From the NCBI GenBank assembly GCA_030674155.1, contig CM060323.1:45614810-45627309 (forward strand): DNA of 12,500 nucleotides, read 5' to 3'. The notes under the pieces were generated by a model. It was not told the origin of the DNA. It saw only the letters and a list, made by a program, of their open reading frames with translations, and did not search any database. How positions within the stretch are numbered: the first letter of the stretch is position 1; the number at the start of each line of letters is the position of its first letter. This document shows positions 1-7,975 of the stretch, piece after piece. The DNA is from Stramonita haemastoma (lineage: Eukaryota; Mollusca; Gastropoda; Neogastropoda; Muricidae). The position numbers and the translations under genes were made by a program.

Positions 1-147
1 GGTGAAGAAATAAGCCAGTTACATAGTATCATCTTCCTCGTCTCTGAAGGTCTGTATGAGCGGCGTGGGAACATCAGCAGCATAGAAACCTCACAGTACA
101 AGAGGTACGAAAAACCAAAACCAAAAAAAAAATCTTCTTCGACTTAA
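1..147 (+). other. Open frame at window edge, possible exon fragment
   Basis: Frame 1 is open from the first base to a TAA at 145-147 (48 codons) and is not simple sequence until a lysine/proline-rich stretch at the end. The middle reads like ordinary protein, for example GLYERRGNISSIE. A weak splice-donor-like GAG|GTACGA occurs near 104-109, so an exon could end there. I recognise no family, and 48 open codons can occur by chance. The upstream part is outside the window. Confidence 0.2.
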
Positions 148-545
148 GCGACGTCTGTGCACCATTCACTACAGTAACACGGTATCGGGAGACTAGCGGT
201 TTCTGTTTGATGTTCTAACTGGTCCACCAGTCCCAGACTTGATGTTTAGTCACAACTCCACTCTGTCTGTCCTGAAAGCTAGACTCAGTGCGGTGATGAT
301 CTAATGGCTAACTGATGCCTGTTTACGGCCAGTCTAGCCATGTCTCTTCAAAACCTTTCTGCCGTTTTTCTCTTGCCCGCTTATCGTTGTTGTTGTTTTC
401 TGTATGCTTGCTTGTGGCTGGCGTAAGTGTTGCTGGTTTTAAGTTACGTGTCATTTTTATGGTTAAGTGTTCATTTCTGGATGAGAGATAAAATGTATGA
501 CAAAAATATTGAAGGACGAAAGTAGATGAATACAGAGCTATGAAT
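148..545. other. Non-repetitive stretch without a recognisable gene
   Basis: This is mixed-composition sequence with stops in all frames and no long microsatellite. It resembles intron, untranslated or intergenic DNA. A short GTT run lies near 387-397. I see no tRNA-like boxes or transposon coding. Confidence 0.5.
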
Positions 546-547
546 GT

Positions 548-587
548 GGGGGGGGGGGGGGGGGGGTGAGGGAGGGGGGGGGGCGGG
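548..587 (+). repeat. G-rich tract, G-quadruplex candidate
   Basis: An uninterrupted run of 19 G (548-566) is followed by shorter G-runs: GGG at 570-572 (broken by an A at 573), ten G at 574-583 and GGG at 585-587. Four or more G-runs of at least three within 40 bases meet the usual pattern for an intramolecular G-quadruplex. Run length may be affected by sequencing error. Confidence 0.75.
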
Positions 588-620
588 TTGGGTTGGTGTG
601 GGTGTGTATGAATGTGTGCA

Positions 621-739
<119 letters not shown>

Positions 740-740
740 T

Positions 741-780
<40 letters not shown>
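740..780. repeat. (TA)n dinucleotide microsatellite
   Basis: About 20 TA units directly follow the TC tract, with one phase slip (ATAATA) near 749-753. The run is self-complementary and could extrude as a cruciform. Confidence 0.95.
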
Positions 781-783
<3 letters not shown>

Positions 784-1217
784 AAAATAGACAAGGAGGT
801 GACAGAAGAACAGGAACGAGGCAAAAACAATGAGATCATAATGGCTTTATACTTGAGTAATAGGACAATTTGTTAAACGTTTTAAAAGGTAAATGGTCGA
901 CTGTTATTTATCCATCCCTGAAACGAGTTCTTTGACGAAGAAACTTTTAGATATGCCACCGGACATACCTTCGAAAAGACTTAAGGGCACGACTTAGGGA
1001 TATTTATGTCTGTTTTAGTTTTTGCCTTTTGAGTTTGGGGGCTTTTATTTTGTTTTGTTGTTATTTAGGAGGATTTGTTTTTTGGGGGTGCTCTACATTC
1101 TACCCATAACACCCGTTCTTACCATTGGAAATGCTCCGAAGAATTACTGAGCTAAACGTGTTTTCCTAATTTACAGTAAGATTTTTTGGAACATAAAGAC
1201 CTCTGCACCGTGAAAAA
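781..1217. other. Non-repetitive stretch without a recognisable gene
   Basis: AT-leaning mixed sequence with no open frame of note. It includes a T/G-rich patch near 1010-1090 and no recognised motifs. Confidence 0.5.
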
Positions 1218-1412
1218 TGTGTGTCTGTGCGTGCGTGCGTGCGTGTATGTGTGTTTGTGTGTGTGCGTGCGTGCCTACGTGCTTAGGTGTGTGTGCCTAT
1301 ATGCGTGAATGTGTATGTGTGTGTGTGCGACTCTGTGTGTATGTGTGTATGTGCGTCTGTGTATGCGTCTGTGTGTATGCATGTGTGTGTGCACGCGCGT
1401 GCATGTGTGATA
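1218..1412. repeat. Imperfect TG / GTGC / TGTA microsatellite
   Basis: A degenerate purine-pyrimidine alternating tract mixing GTGT, GTGC, TGTA and TGTC units. Interruptions suggest it is older than the perfect TC tract upstream. Alternating GT/GC sequence is a classical Z-DNA former. The Cys/Val-rich frames across it are artefacts. Confidence 0.9.
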
Positions 1413-1599
1413 TTGCACGCGCTGGTGCATTTCTGCGTGGGTGTATGCAGCTCTTATGTCAGCTGGTTTTAATATTGACAAGTCTGCTTGGCGCTCAAGC
1501 TTGACAGTTCTTGCCGAAACTGCCAGCAAAACAAGACTAAAAGAAAACACGCCTTATCTTCACGCTACATAAAAGTGCAGAAATATCTTGTAAATCTCC

Positions 1600-1664
1600 T
1601 TTTCTGTCTCTCTGCCTGTCTGTGTTTCTGTCTTTGTTTGTCTGTCTGTCTCCCTGTCTCTGTT

Positions 1665-1709
<45 letters not shown>

Positions 1710-1722
1710 GTCTCTGTCTCTG

Positions 1723-1817
<95 letters not shown>

Positions 1818-1936
1818 CTTTCTTTCTTTCTTTTTATCTGTATCTGTTTCTGTCTCTGTATGGCTCTTTGTCACTGTCTCTCTGTTGCTGTCTTTGTCTG
1901 TCTGTTTGTCCCTCTCTGTGTCTGTCTCACTCAGTC
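1600..1936. repeat. Compound TCTG / TCTCTG / TC microsatellite
   Basis: Imperfect TCTG/TTTG units run from about 1600. Nearly pure TCTG follows at 1669-1701, then TCTCTG hexamers to about 1741 and pure TC to about 1815. TTTC and degenerate TCTG then continue to about 1936. The ordered gradation of related motifs suggests expansion from one ancestral TCTG/TC array by successive point mutations. Confidence 0.95.
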
Positions 1937-1937
1937 T

Positions 1938-1957
1938 CTCTGTCCCTTTAGACAGAG
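1938..1957. other. Inverted repeat at a pyrimidine-to-purine strand flip
   Basis: CTCTGTC (1938-1944) and GACAGAG (1951-1957) are exact inverted arms around a 6-base loop. Left of it the plus strand is TCTG/TC; right of it the complementary-type motifs CAGACAG and CACACA take over. Confidence 0.6.
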
Positions 1958-1977
1958 GGGCAAGCAGACAGACTCGT

Positions 1978-2084
1978 GCGCACACACACGCACACACACA
2001 CTCACACACACACACACACGCAAGTACACACATACACACACACGCACGCACGCACGCATGCACGCACACACACACACACACACA
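1978..2084. repeat. (CA)n microsatellite with CACG variants
   Basis: CA units with CGCA interruptions; a purer CGCA block lies at about 2043-2066. It immediately precedes core-repeat copy 1. A similar CGCA/CA compound occurs inside core copy 3. Confidence 0.93.
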
Positions 2085-2096
2085 GATAAACCAATG

Positions 2097-2225
2097 TCCA
2101 AAAGCTACACAAAGAGAAAGACTATCCCTATAAAACACTCCTGAAGAGATCATCCCGCTAAAGCCAGGATCTTCCCCTTACTGCCTGTAATGAACCACAA
2201 AGATGCCAGAAATGGGGCAACATAT
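2097..2225 (+). repeat. Core repeat, copy 1
   Basis: This roughly 130-bp non-simple sequence recurs at 2796, 4203, 5251 and 6046, always in this orientation. Landmarks shared with the other copies are AAGACTATCCCTATAAAACAC, shortened here to GACTATCCCTATAAAACAC, then GAGATCATCCCGCTA, AGCCAGG-TCTT, CTGTAATGAACCACAAA, and GCCAGAAATGGGGCAACATAT at the right end, of which GGGGCAACATAT is diagnostic. It is closest to copy 5. CA repeat flanks it on the left and purine-rich repeat on the right. No open frame, tRNA-like promoter or terminal inverted repeat is evident. It could be a SINE-like or other non-autonomous element, or the unique part of a large tandem repeat unit. Confidence 0.85.
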
Positions 2226-2278
2226 CAAACCGACACAGAGAAGAGAGAAGAAAAGAAAAACGAACCGGAGAGGGGCAC

Positions 2279-2400
2279 AGAGAGAGAGAGACAGACAGAC
2301 AGACAGAGACAGACAGACAGAGAAGACAGAAAGACAGATAGAGAGCTAGACAGAGAGGGAGGGGAGGAGGGAGGGAGGGAGGAGCAGAGACACAGAGAGA
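2279..2400. repeat. GA / CAGA / GGGA purine-rich microsatellite
   Basis: GA dinucleotides grade into CAGA tetramers (about 2291-2330) and then GGAGG-type repeats. It is the first segment of the repeat-rich right flank of core copy 1. Confidence 0.85.
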
Positions 2401-2480
2401 AGAAGAAGAGGGAAGAAGAAGAAGAAGAAGAAGAAGAAGAAGAAGAAGAGAAGAGAAGAAGAAGAAGAAGAAGGAAGAAG
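2401..2480. repeat. (GAA)n trinucleotide microsatellite
   Basis: Mostly perfect GAA units with a few GAG or GGAA interruptions. It runs directly into the CAA array that follows. GAA arrays of this kind are homopurine and triplex-prone. Confidence 0.93.

Positions 2481-2541
<61 letters not shown>
2481..2541. repeat. (CAA)n trinucleotide microsatellite
   Basis: About 20 perfect AAC/CAA units, giving the poly-Asn frame on the plus strand and poly-Val/Leu on the minus strand. It differs from the adjacent GAA array by one base per unit. Confidence 0.96.
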
Positions 2542-2542
<1 letters not shown>

Positions 2543-2675
2543 GAAGTATAATAAGACGAACAAGAAAAACAAGAAGATGAACAATAAGGAGAAGATGAAG
2601 AAGAAGAAGAAGAAGAACAAGAACAAGAACAAGGAGAACAAGGAGAAACAAGATCAGAAGAAGAAGAAAAAAACT
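2542..2675. repeat. Degenerate AAG / AAC trinucleotide repeat
   Basis: AAG, AAC and GAG triplets with interruptions, a mixture of the two purer arrays to the left. It fades into A-rich sequence by about 2680. Confidence 0.8.
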
Positions 2676-2795
2676 TAAACGAACAAAAATAAATTTGTGA
2701 TAAAACAAAAAATCAAGACAAGAAACACAAAGAAAAAGAAAGAATAATGAACAAAATAGCGTGAGAGAGATAGACAGAGAGAAAAATAGAGAAAA

Positions 2796-2938
2796 TCCGA
2801 AACGCTACACGAAGAAAGAAGACTATCCTTACAAAACACTCCGGAAGAGATCATCCCGCTACAGCCAGGGTCTTCCTTCCCTTTGCAAGCTGCCAGCGGT
2901 GAACCACAGATCAATGTGCCACAAATGGAGCAACATAT
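2796..2938 (+). repeat. Core repeat, copy 2
   Basis: It shares ACTATCC, CAAAACACTCCGGAAGAGA, TCATCCCGCTA and AGCCAGGGTCTTCC with copies 1 and 5, then GTGAACCACA, AATGTGCCACAAATGGAG and CAACATAT. It is about 14 bp longer than copy 1 because of extra bases in the middle (around 2875-2915). It is more diverged than copies 1 and 5 and is again followed by purine-rich and then triplet repeats. Confidence 0.82.
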
Positions 2939-2990
2939 TTTACAGAGGTTACAACAGAGAAAAGAACAGAAAAACAAAAAAAATAAGAAT

Positions 2991-3243
2991 ATTGATGAGG
3001 ATGACGACAATGATCATTTATAATGATGACGAGGAGGAGGAGGATGGCGATAGTGATGACGATGATGTTGAGGAGGAGGAGGACGGTGCAGTGATAATGA
3101 TGATAGTGATGATGATGATGATGACGATGATGATGATGATGAAAAAGAGGAGGAAGAGGAGGACAATGATGAATGATGAGGAGGAGGAGGAGGAGGAGGA
3201 GGATGGTGATGATTATGATAATGATGATAGTAATAATAATATG
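2991..3243. repeat. Compound (GAT)n / (GAG)n trinucleotide repeat
   Basis: Blocks of GAT/ATG alternate with blocks of GAG/AGG (for example GAG at 3178-3202, GAT around 3112-3142). The Asp/Glu-rich frame across it is a product of the triplets and has no start or end context to support a gene. Confidence 0.93.
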
Positions 3244-3545
3244 AAATGATAAAGAATGATCAGTAACTTAATTTCATGCCTAAAATGCTGCCATTGAAAG
3301 ACACTATTTCCTAGATTTTCTTTTTCGTTTTGATTTTTGTTTTGGAATCTTTGAAAAGTCATTTTCAAATTAACGGAGGAGAAGTTGTAAGTAGTTACCT
3401 GCACTTGTTTTTCCTCCACTTCTATTTCCTCAATGAAAACTTAATCTCATGAAGACAAAATCCCCAGCAGTTTCCAACAGAAGAACTGTGTGGGAGTTTT
3501 TGGAAGGGCAAAAAGAGACAACAGGGCAGGAAAGATAAAGGAAGT
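3244..3545. other. Unique island without a recognisable gene
   Basis: Mixed-composition sequence between two triplet arrays. Stops occur in all frames within about 70 codons. No motif is recognised. Confidence 0.5.
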
Positions 3546-3554
3546 TGAGGAGAG

Positions 3555-3645
<91 letters not shown>

Positions 3646-3742
3646 GAGGAGGAGGAGGAGGAGGAGGAGGAGGAGGAGAAGAGAAGAAGAAGAAGAAGAA
3701 GAAGAAGAAGAAGAAGAAGAAGAAGAAGAAGAAGAAGAAGAA
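3546..3742. repeat. Compound (GA)n / (GGA)n / (GAA)n microsatellite
   Basis: GA dinucleotides (about 3550-3640) pass into GGA/GAG triplets (about 3641-3678) and then perfect GAA triplets (about 3679-3740). It is an all-purine run of nearly 200 bases on the plus strand. The order GA, then GGA, then GAA suggests stepwise motif conversion. Confidence 0.96.
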
Positions 3743-4202
3743 AATGAAGAAAGGAAGACAGAAGAAACGTTCTAAAATGTGGAGACATTTGAAGCTGATA
3801 AGAAAAGGATTAAAAGAACAGGGGGAAAAAAGAAACAAAAATGAAATGCGAGGAGAGAAATAAGGCAGAAAGAATAAGGACAGGAGATAAAGACAGAAAG
3901 AGCAAAAGAATCAGAAAAAGACAAACAAAAAGGCGAAATAATAAAAGAAAAAGAAAGACATAGAAAATAAATGAATAAACATTAAAGAGGGGCAGAAAGA
4001 GGGAAAGACAAAAAGGCTGTTGGTTTTGGGTGGGTTTTTTTCTCTTTTTTTTTTAGAAAGCAAATAAATGAAAAACAGAGAATAGAGGACGTCATTGAGC
4101 AGGAAAGACATAAGAAAGGGAGAAAGGCAAAGAAAAAAAAACACAGAAAGAAACACAGACATACAATCAAAAATACAAAGACCACAGAGCTGTCAACAGA
4201 AC
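3743..4202. other. Purine-rich low-complexity stretch, no gene
   Basis: A-rich sequence with scattered GAAA, AAAGA and GACA motifs. One pyrimidine-rich interruption lies at 4018-4053 (TGTTGGTTTTGGG and a T-run). No gene-like open frame is present. Confidence 0.6.
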
Positions 4203-4260
4203 AAAGATAAAAACCCATGTAAACCAGAGCGGAAGGAATCATCCCTCCCACCAACACACA

Positions 4261-4340
<80 letters not shown>

Positions 4341-4430
4341 ACACAGATATATCCTCCAAAAGCCAGGGTCTTTCCATTTCTGTCTGTAACAAACCACAAA
4401 TGTGCCAGAAATGTGGCAACATATGGAGGT
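4203..4430 (+). repeat. Core repeat, copy 3, split by an internal microsatellite
   Basis: The left part (4203-4250) matches copy 4: CCATGTAAACCAGAGCGGAAG followed by ATCATCCCTCC, with GGAAGGAATCATCCC as the landmark. The right part (about 4351-4430) has AAAAGCCAGGGTCTTTCC, TCTGTAACAAACCACAAATG, TGCCAGAAATGTGGCAAC and ATATGGAGG. In the other copies the two parts are contiguous; here about 95 bp of CGCA/CA repeat lies between them. Confidence 0.85.
4251..4345. repeat. (CGCA)n / (CA)n microsatellite inside core copy 3
   Basis: About 12 perfect CGCA units (4260-4308) are followed by about 17 CA units, ending near 4343. It occupies the position between ATCATCCC and AGCCAGGG of the core, where other copies carry only 5-7 bases. 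Confidence 0.95.
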
Positions 4431-4861
4431 AGAAACAAACAGACATACAGAAGAGAGGAAGGAAGAAGACAGAAAAATAACAAAAAGAAGAACAGAAAGA
4501 AAGAAAAGAAAGGGAAGAAAAGAAAGAACAGAATAAAGAAAGTTAGAATAAAGGAATGAAGAAAGAAAAGAAGGAAGGAAAGAGAGAAAAGAAAAGAAAA
4601 AAGAAAGAAAGAAAGAAAGAAAGAAAGAAAAGAAAAGAAAAAAAGGACACTGAAAAGAAAAATAGCAAAAAAATGAATGACATACAAGAGGAAAAAAGAC
4701 CAGGATAAAACAACGGAGAGAAAAAAAAAAGAGGAAGATAGATAAAAAGGAAAAATGCATGGAATAAATGAAGAAAAAAAGGGGGGGGGGGGGGATAGAG
4801 AAAACAAAAGGAAGAAGAAGGATAGAAAGACAAAATTAAGGGGGAAAGATGAATACAAAAC
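4431..4861. repeat. Purine-rich GAAA-type low-complexity DNA with a G-run
   Basis: Imperfect AAAG/AAGG motifs, purest at about 4603-4640 (GAAA tetramers). A 14-base G homopolymer lies at 4781-4794. The long Phe/Leu/Ser frame on the complementary strand here is an artefact of the purine bias. Confidence 0.8.
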
Positions 4862-4941
4862 GAAAGAAGGCAGAAAGGAAGGAAAGAAGGCAGAAAGGAA
4901 GGAAAGAAGGCAGAAAGGAAGGAAAGAAGGCAGAAAGGAAG
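4862..4941. repeat. Tandem repeat of a 20-bp unit
   Basis: The unit AGGCAGAAAGGAAGGAAAGA is repeated nearly four times with essentially no change, a higher-order minisatellite grown from GGAA/GAAA sequence. Its short period and perfect copies indicate recent expansion. Confidence 0.92.
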
Positions 4942-4990
4942 AATGAAATTAAGAAAGGAAGGAAGAAAGAAAGAAAGAAAGAAAAAGAAA

Positions 4991-5022
<32 letters not shown>

Positions 5023-5120
5023 AAACCAATAGAAAGTAGAAAAAACAGAATACAGGAAGAAATAATAAGAAACAAAGGAAACGAAAGGAAAAAAGGAGGG
5101 CAAAAAATGAATGGAAAAAA
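4942..5120. repeat. (GAAA)n tetranucleotide repeat and A-rich tail
   Basis: GAAA units run from about 4961 to 5023, interrupted once by AAAAAGAAAAAG, then fade into A-rich DNA. No gene is visible. Confidence 0.85.
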
Positions 5121-5126
5121 GTGAGA

Positions 5127-5207
5127 AACAAACAGACACACAAACAGACAAACAGACAAAAGGACAAACAGACAAACAGACCGACAGACAACGTGACAAA
5201 CATGCAA

Positions 5208-5238
<31 letters not shown>

Positions 5239-5243
5239 AGAAC
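5127..5243. repeat. (CAGA)n / (CAAA)n tetranucleotide repeat
   Basis: Alternating CAAA and CAGA tetramers form an 8-bp higher-order CAAACAGA pattern, purest at 5121-5178 and 5205-5240. It lies directly left of core copy 4. Confidence 0.9.
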
Positions 5244-5250
5244 AGCCAGC

Positions 5251-5380
5251 TACCAAAAGAGGAAGACTGCCCCTGTAAATCATGCCGGAAGAGATCATCC
5301 CTTCCAGCCAGGGTCTTTTCCTTGCCGTCTGTAATGAGCCACAAATGTGCCACAAATGTGGCAACATGTGGAGGCGACAA
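5251..5380 (+). repeat. Core repeat, copy 4
   Basis: It shares GGAAGAGATCATCCC, CAGCCAGGGTCTT, TCTGTAATGAGCCACAAATG, TGCCACAAATGTGGCAAC and TGGAGGCGACAAAAAG with the other copies. Its left half (GAAGACTGCCCCTGTAAATC) resembles copy 3 more than copies 1, 2 and 5, suggesting two subfamilies. It is flanked by CAAACAGA repeat on the left and GA repeat on the right. Confidence 0.85.
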
Positions 5381-5487
5381 AAAGAGAGAGAGAGAGAAAG
5401 GAAAGAAGGAAAGGAAAAAAATGAAAGGAGGGGGAGGAGGAGAAGGCGAAGGAGAAGGAGGAGGAGAAAGAAGAAGAAGAAGAAGAA

Positions 5488-5557
<70 letters not shown>
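5488..5557. repeat. (GAT)n trinucleotide microsatellite
   Basis: About 23 perfect GAT/ATG units immediately follow GAA triplets (5469-5488). It gives the poly-Met frame on the plus strand and poly-His/Ile on the minus strand. Confidence 0.97.
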
Positions 5558-5559
<2 letters not shown>

Positions 5560-6028
5560 GAACAAGAACAAGAAGAATGAAGAGAGAGGAGGGGGGGGGG
5601 GAAGAAGAAGAAGGAGTAATAGGAGGAGGAGGAGGAGACGTAGAAAAAGAAGACGAAGCAGCAACATCAGAAGAAGAAAGGCGCATAAAAGAAAAAAAGA
5701 AGGAAAAAAAAGCATGGAAGAAAGGAAGAAAGAAAGAAAGAAAAGCAGAAAGAAAGACAAACAAAAAGAAAGAGTGAAAGAGAAAGAGAAAAAAAAAAGA
5801 GTGAAAGATAGAAAAGAAAAAAAAGAAAGAAAGAAAGAAAAAAAAGGAAGAAAGAAAGAAAAAAAGGAAAGAAAAAAAGGGAAAAATTGAAAAAAAGAAA
5901 CAAAGAAAGGAAAAGAAAGGCAAGAAATTGAGGACAGCAGAAAAAGAAGGAAAGACAACGGAAAAAGAAAAGGAAAAAGATGAGGGGAAAAACTGAGTGA
6001 GCGACAGACCGACAACAGACTGAGAAAC
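5558..6028. repeat. Purine-rich AAG/GGA/GAAA low-complexity DNA
   Basis: Nearly pyrimidine-free over about 450 bases, with imperfect GAA, GGA, GAAA and GAAAA motifs and a G-run near 5591-5600. No gene is supported on either strand. It ends in GACAGACC/CAGA motifs leading to core copy 5. Confidence 0.8.
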
Positions 6029-6045
6029 AGACAGACAGACAGACA

Positions 6046-6187
6046 TTCCAAAGCGTTACACAAAGAAAAAGACTATCCCTATAAAACACTCCAGAAGAGA
6101 TGATCCCGCTAAAGCCAGGGTCTTTCCCTTGCTGCCTGTAATGAACCACAAATGTGCCAGAAATGGGGCAACATATGGAGGCGACAA
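6046..6187 (+). repeat. Core repeat, copy 5
   Basis: This is the fullest copy. It carries AAGCGTTACACAAAG, GACTATCCCTATAAAACACT, GAAGAGATGATCCCGCTAAA, AGCCAGGGTCTTTCC, CTGTAATGAACCACAAATG, TGCCAGAAATGGGGCAAC and ATATGGAGGCGACAAAAAA. It is nearly identical to copy 1 over the left 100 bp and to copies 3 and 4 at the right end, so it bridges the two subfamilies. Preceded by CAGA units and followed by purine-rich DNA. Confidence 0.87.
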
Positions 6188-6386
6188 AAAAAAATAGAAA
6201 CCAGAGAGATATACAGAGACAGAGATACAGACAGACAGATAGAATAACCAGAAGAAGACAAAGAAGAGGGGTAGGGTTTGAGGAGACGATTAAAATAAAA
6301 CTTAGAAGAAAAAGAATAGGCAAATGGATTTTAAAAAATGAAAGAAGACAGACCTAATCAAAGAAAGAGAAAATTACAGATAGAAA

Positions 6387-6417
6387 TATAGATAGATAGA
6401 TAGATAGATAGAAAGAT

Positions 6418-6510
<93 letters not shown>
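6387..6510. repeat. (GATA)n tetranucleotide microsatellite
   Basis: About 30 GATA/TAGA units with two short GAAA interruptions near 6411-6428, perfect from 6429 to 6510. Confidence 0.97.
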
Positions 6511-6516
6511 TTATGA

Positions 6517-6549
6517 AGAGAGAGAGAGAGAGAACACACACACACACAC

Positions 6550-6602
<53 letters not shown>

Positions 6603-6603
6603 G

Positions 6604-6660
<57 letters not shown>
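6517..6660. repeat. (GA)n then (CA)n microsatellite
   Basis: A short GA run (6517-6532) changes into about 60 CA units. The CA run is broken by single-base slips at 6550-6551 and by ACGCACGACACGCA near 6598-6610, dividing it into three blocks. Confidence 0.97.
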
Positions 6661-6665
<5 letters not shown>

Positions 6666-7066
6666 GAAGGAAGGAGGAAGGTAGGAAGGAAGGAAAGATG
6701 GAAGAAAGAAAGGAAGGAGGGAAGGAAGAAAGGAGGAACAATAAGTATAGATGGCAAATAGGAACAAAGGATGCATTACAGGAGAGATGGAAAGAAAACA
6801 CAAAGGAAGAAAAAAGAAAAAAAAATCTAAGTTATACAGAAAGCAAGGAAGGGAGAAAGCAAAGAAAAAATAGAATTCAAAGGTACAAAAAACAAGGTGG
6901 AAAGGAAGGAAGAAAAGGAAGGGATGAAAAAGTATGAGAGGGGTTAAACTGAGAAAGAGAAGAAAAGGGGATTGGAGAAAGACACTAAAGAGAGATAGAG
7001 AGAGATAGAGACAGAGAGAAAGAGAGGCAGAAAGAGAGGTGAAAAGTAGAAAAAATATCACAAAGG
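6661..7066. repeat. Purine-rich GGAA / GAAA / GA low-complexity DNA
   Basis: GGAA tetramers (6661-6740) grade into A/G-rich imperfect sequence and GATA/GA motifs near 6990-7040. No coding signal. Confidence 0.8.
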
Positions 7067-7067
7067 C

Positions 7068-7115
<48 letters not shown>
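7067..7115. repeat. (CAGA)n tetranucleotide microsatellite
   Basis: About 12 perfect CAGA units, one of at least six CAGA or complementary TCTG arrays in the window. Confidence 0.96.
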
Positions 7116-7116
<1 letters not shown>

Positions 7117-7336
7117 GAAGAATATGAGAAAGAAAGAGAAAAAAAGGGTAAGAGAGACGAGGCAAAAGAGAGAGAAAGAAATTCTTCAGAATTCAATCCG
7201 CAGGAAATTTTCTACCGGTATGTTATTTTTTTGTATGTATTCTAACAGCAAACACCGATAGATGGAGAAGAAACAGAGATGAGGGATGGAATGGAAAGAA
7301 GGTTAGGGAAAGGAGGGTGTAAGTGAACACGATGTG

Positions 7337-7376
7337 TGTGGGGGGGGGGAGGGGGGAGGGGGGAAGAGGGGGGAGA
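7337..7376 (+). repeat. G-rich tract, G-quadruplex candidate
   Basis: GGG or longer G-runs are separated by single A or AA bases (GGGGGGGGGAGGGGGGAGGG and further). At least five runs fall within 40 bases, a good G-quadruplex pattern on the plus strand. GGA/GA repeats follow to about 7407. Confidence 0.75.
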
Positions 7377-7565
7377 AAGAGAAGGAAGGAGGGAGAGAGG
7401 GAGGAGAGTGTGTATTGGAAGTAGGCCAGTAAAGGCGATAGCATTTTTCCTGGCATTCTTCCTCTTTTACCTGAAACTGTGTCTTGTTTGTTACTTTCGG
7501 GGTAGGTTTTGCTGTCTTTACCGCCGGTGCATGTGTTGGTTTGTTGGTTTGTCGATTTGTTTATC

Positions 7566-7736
7566 TGGTCTCTGTCTCTCAGCATCCCCCCCTCCTCCCT
7601 CTCGCTCTCCCTCTCTCTATATATCTCTTTTGTCTCTGCTCTGTCTCTGTCTGTCTGTGCGTGTCTGTTTCTCTGTGTCTACCTTTCTCTTTCTGTCTCT
7701 AGGGTTTCTCTGGGTTTTTCTCTCTCTTTCTCTCTG

Positions 7737-7800
<64 letters not shown>

Positions 7801-7824
7801 AAAACTGCATCTCTCCCCTCCCTG

Positions 7825-7857
<33 letters not shown>

Positions 7858-7876
7858 TCTCCTCTCTCTCTCTCTC

Positions 7877-7940
<64 letters not shown>

Positions 7941-7975
7941 TTTCTTCCACTTTTGTCTGTGTCTCTTCTTCTCAT
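7566..7975. repeat. Pyrimidine-rich TCTG / TC repeats with a short CA array
   Basis: TCTG/TC motifs from about 7566, pure TC at 7757-7776, CA at 7776-7801, then a long TC block with CTCTCC and TTCTC interruptions at about 7823-7934. This is the opposite strand bias to the 2.2-7.4 kb block. Confidence 0.93.

Noticed and set aside
2190..3249. Charged or poly-Asn and Asp/Glu-rich open frames resembling acidic nuclear proteins
   Set aside because: Composition follows directly from CAA, GAT and GAG triplets, with matching artefact frames on the other strand.
4543..6063. 506-codon minus-strand open frame rich in Phe, Leu and Ser, looking like a multi-pass membrane protein
   Set aside because: It is the complement of purine-rich GAAA/GAA/GAT DNA, where stops are rare; it runs through two core-repeat copies and several microsatellites.
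2097..6187. Short peptide-like conservation on the minus strand of the core repeat (for example ISSGVFYRDSL in copies 1 and 5)
   Set aside because: Frame is not kept across the full core in all copies, and the similarity is explained by DNA-level identity among copies.
2097..6187. Core repeat as a tRNA-derived SINE (GGTTCATTAC on the minus strand as a B box)
   Set aside because: No A-box-like sequence at the right distance, and copy 4 breaks the motif (GGCTCATTAC).
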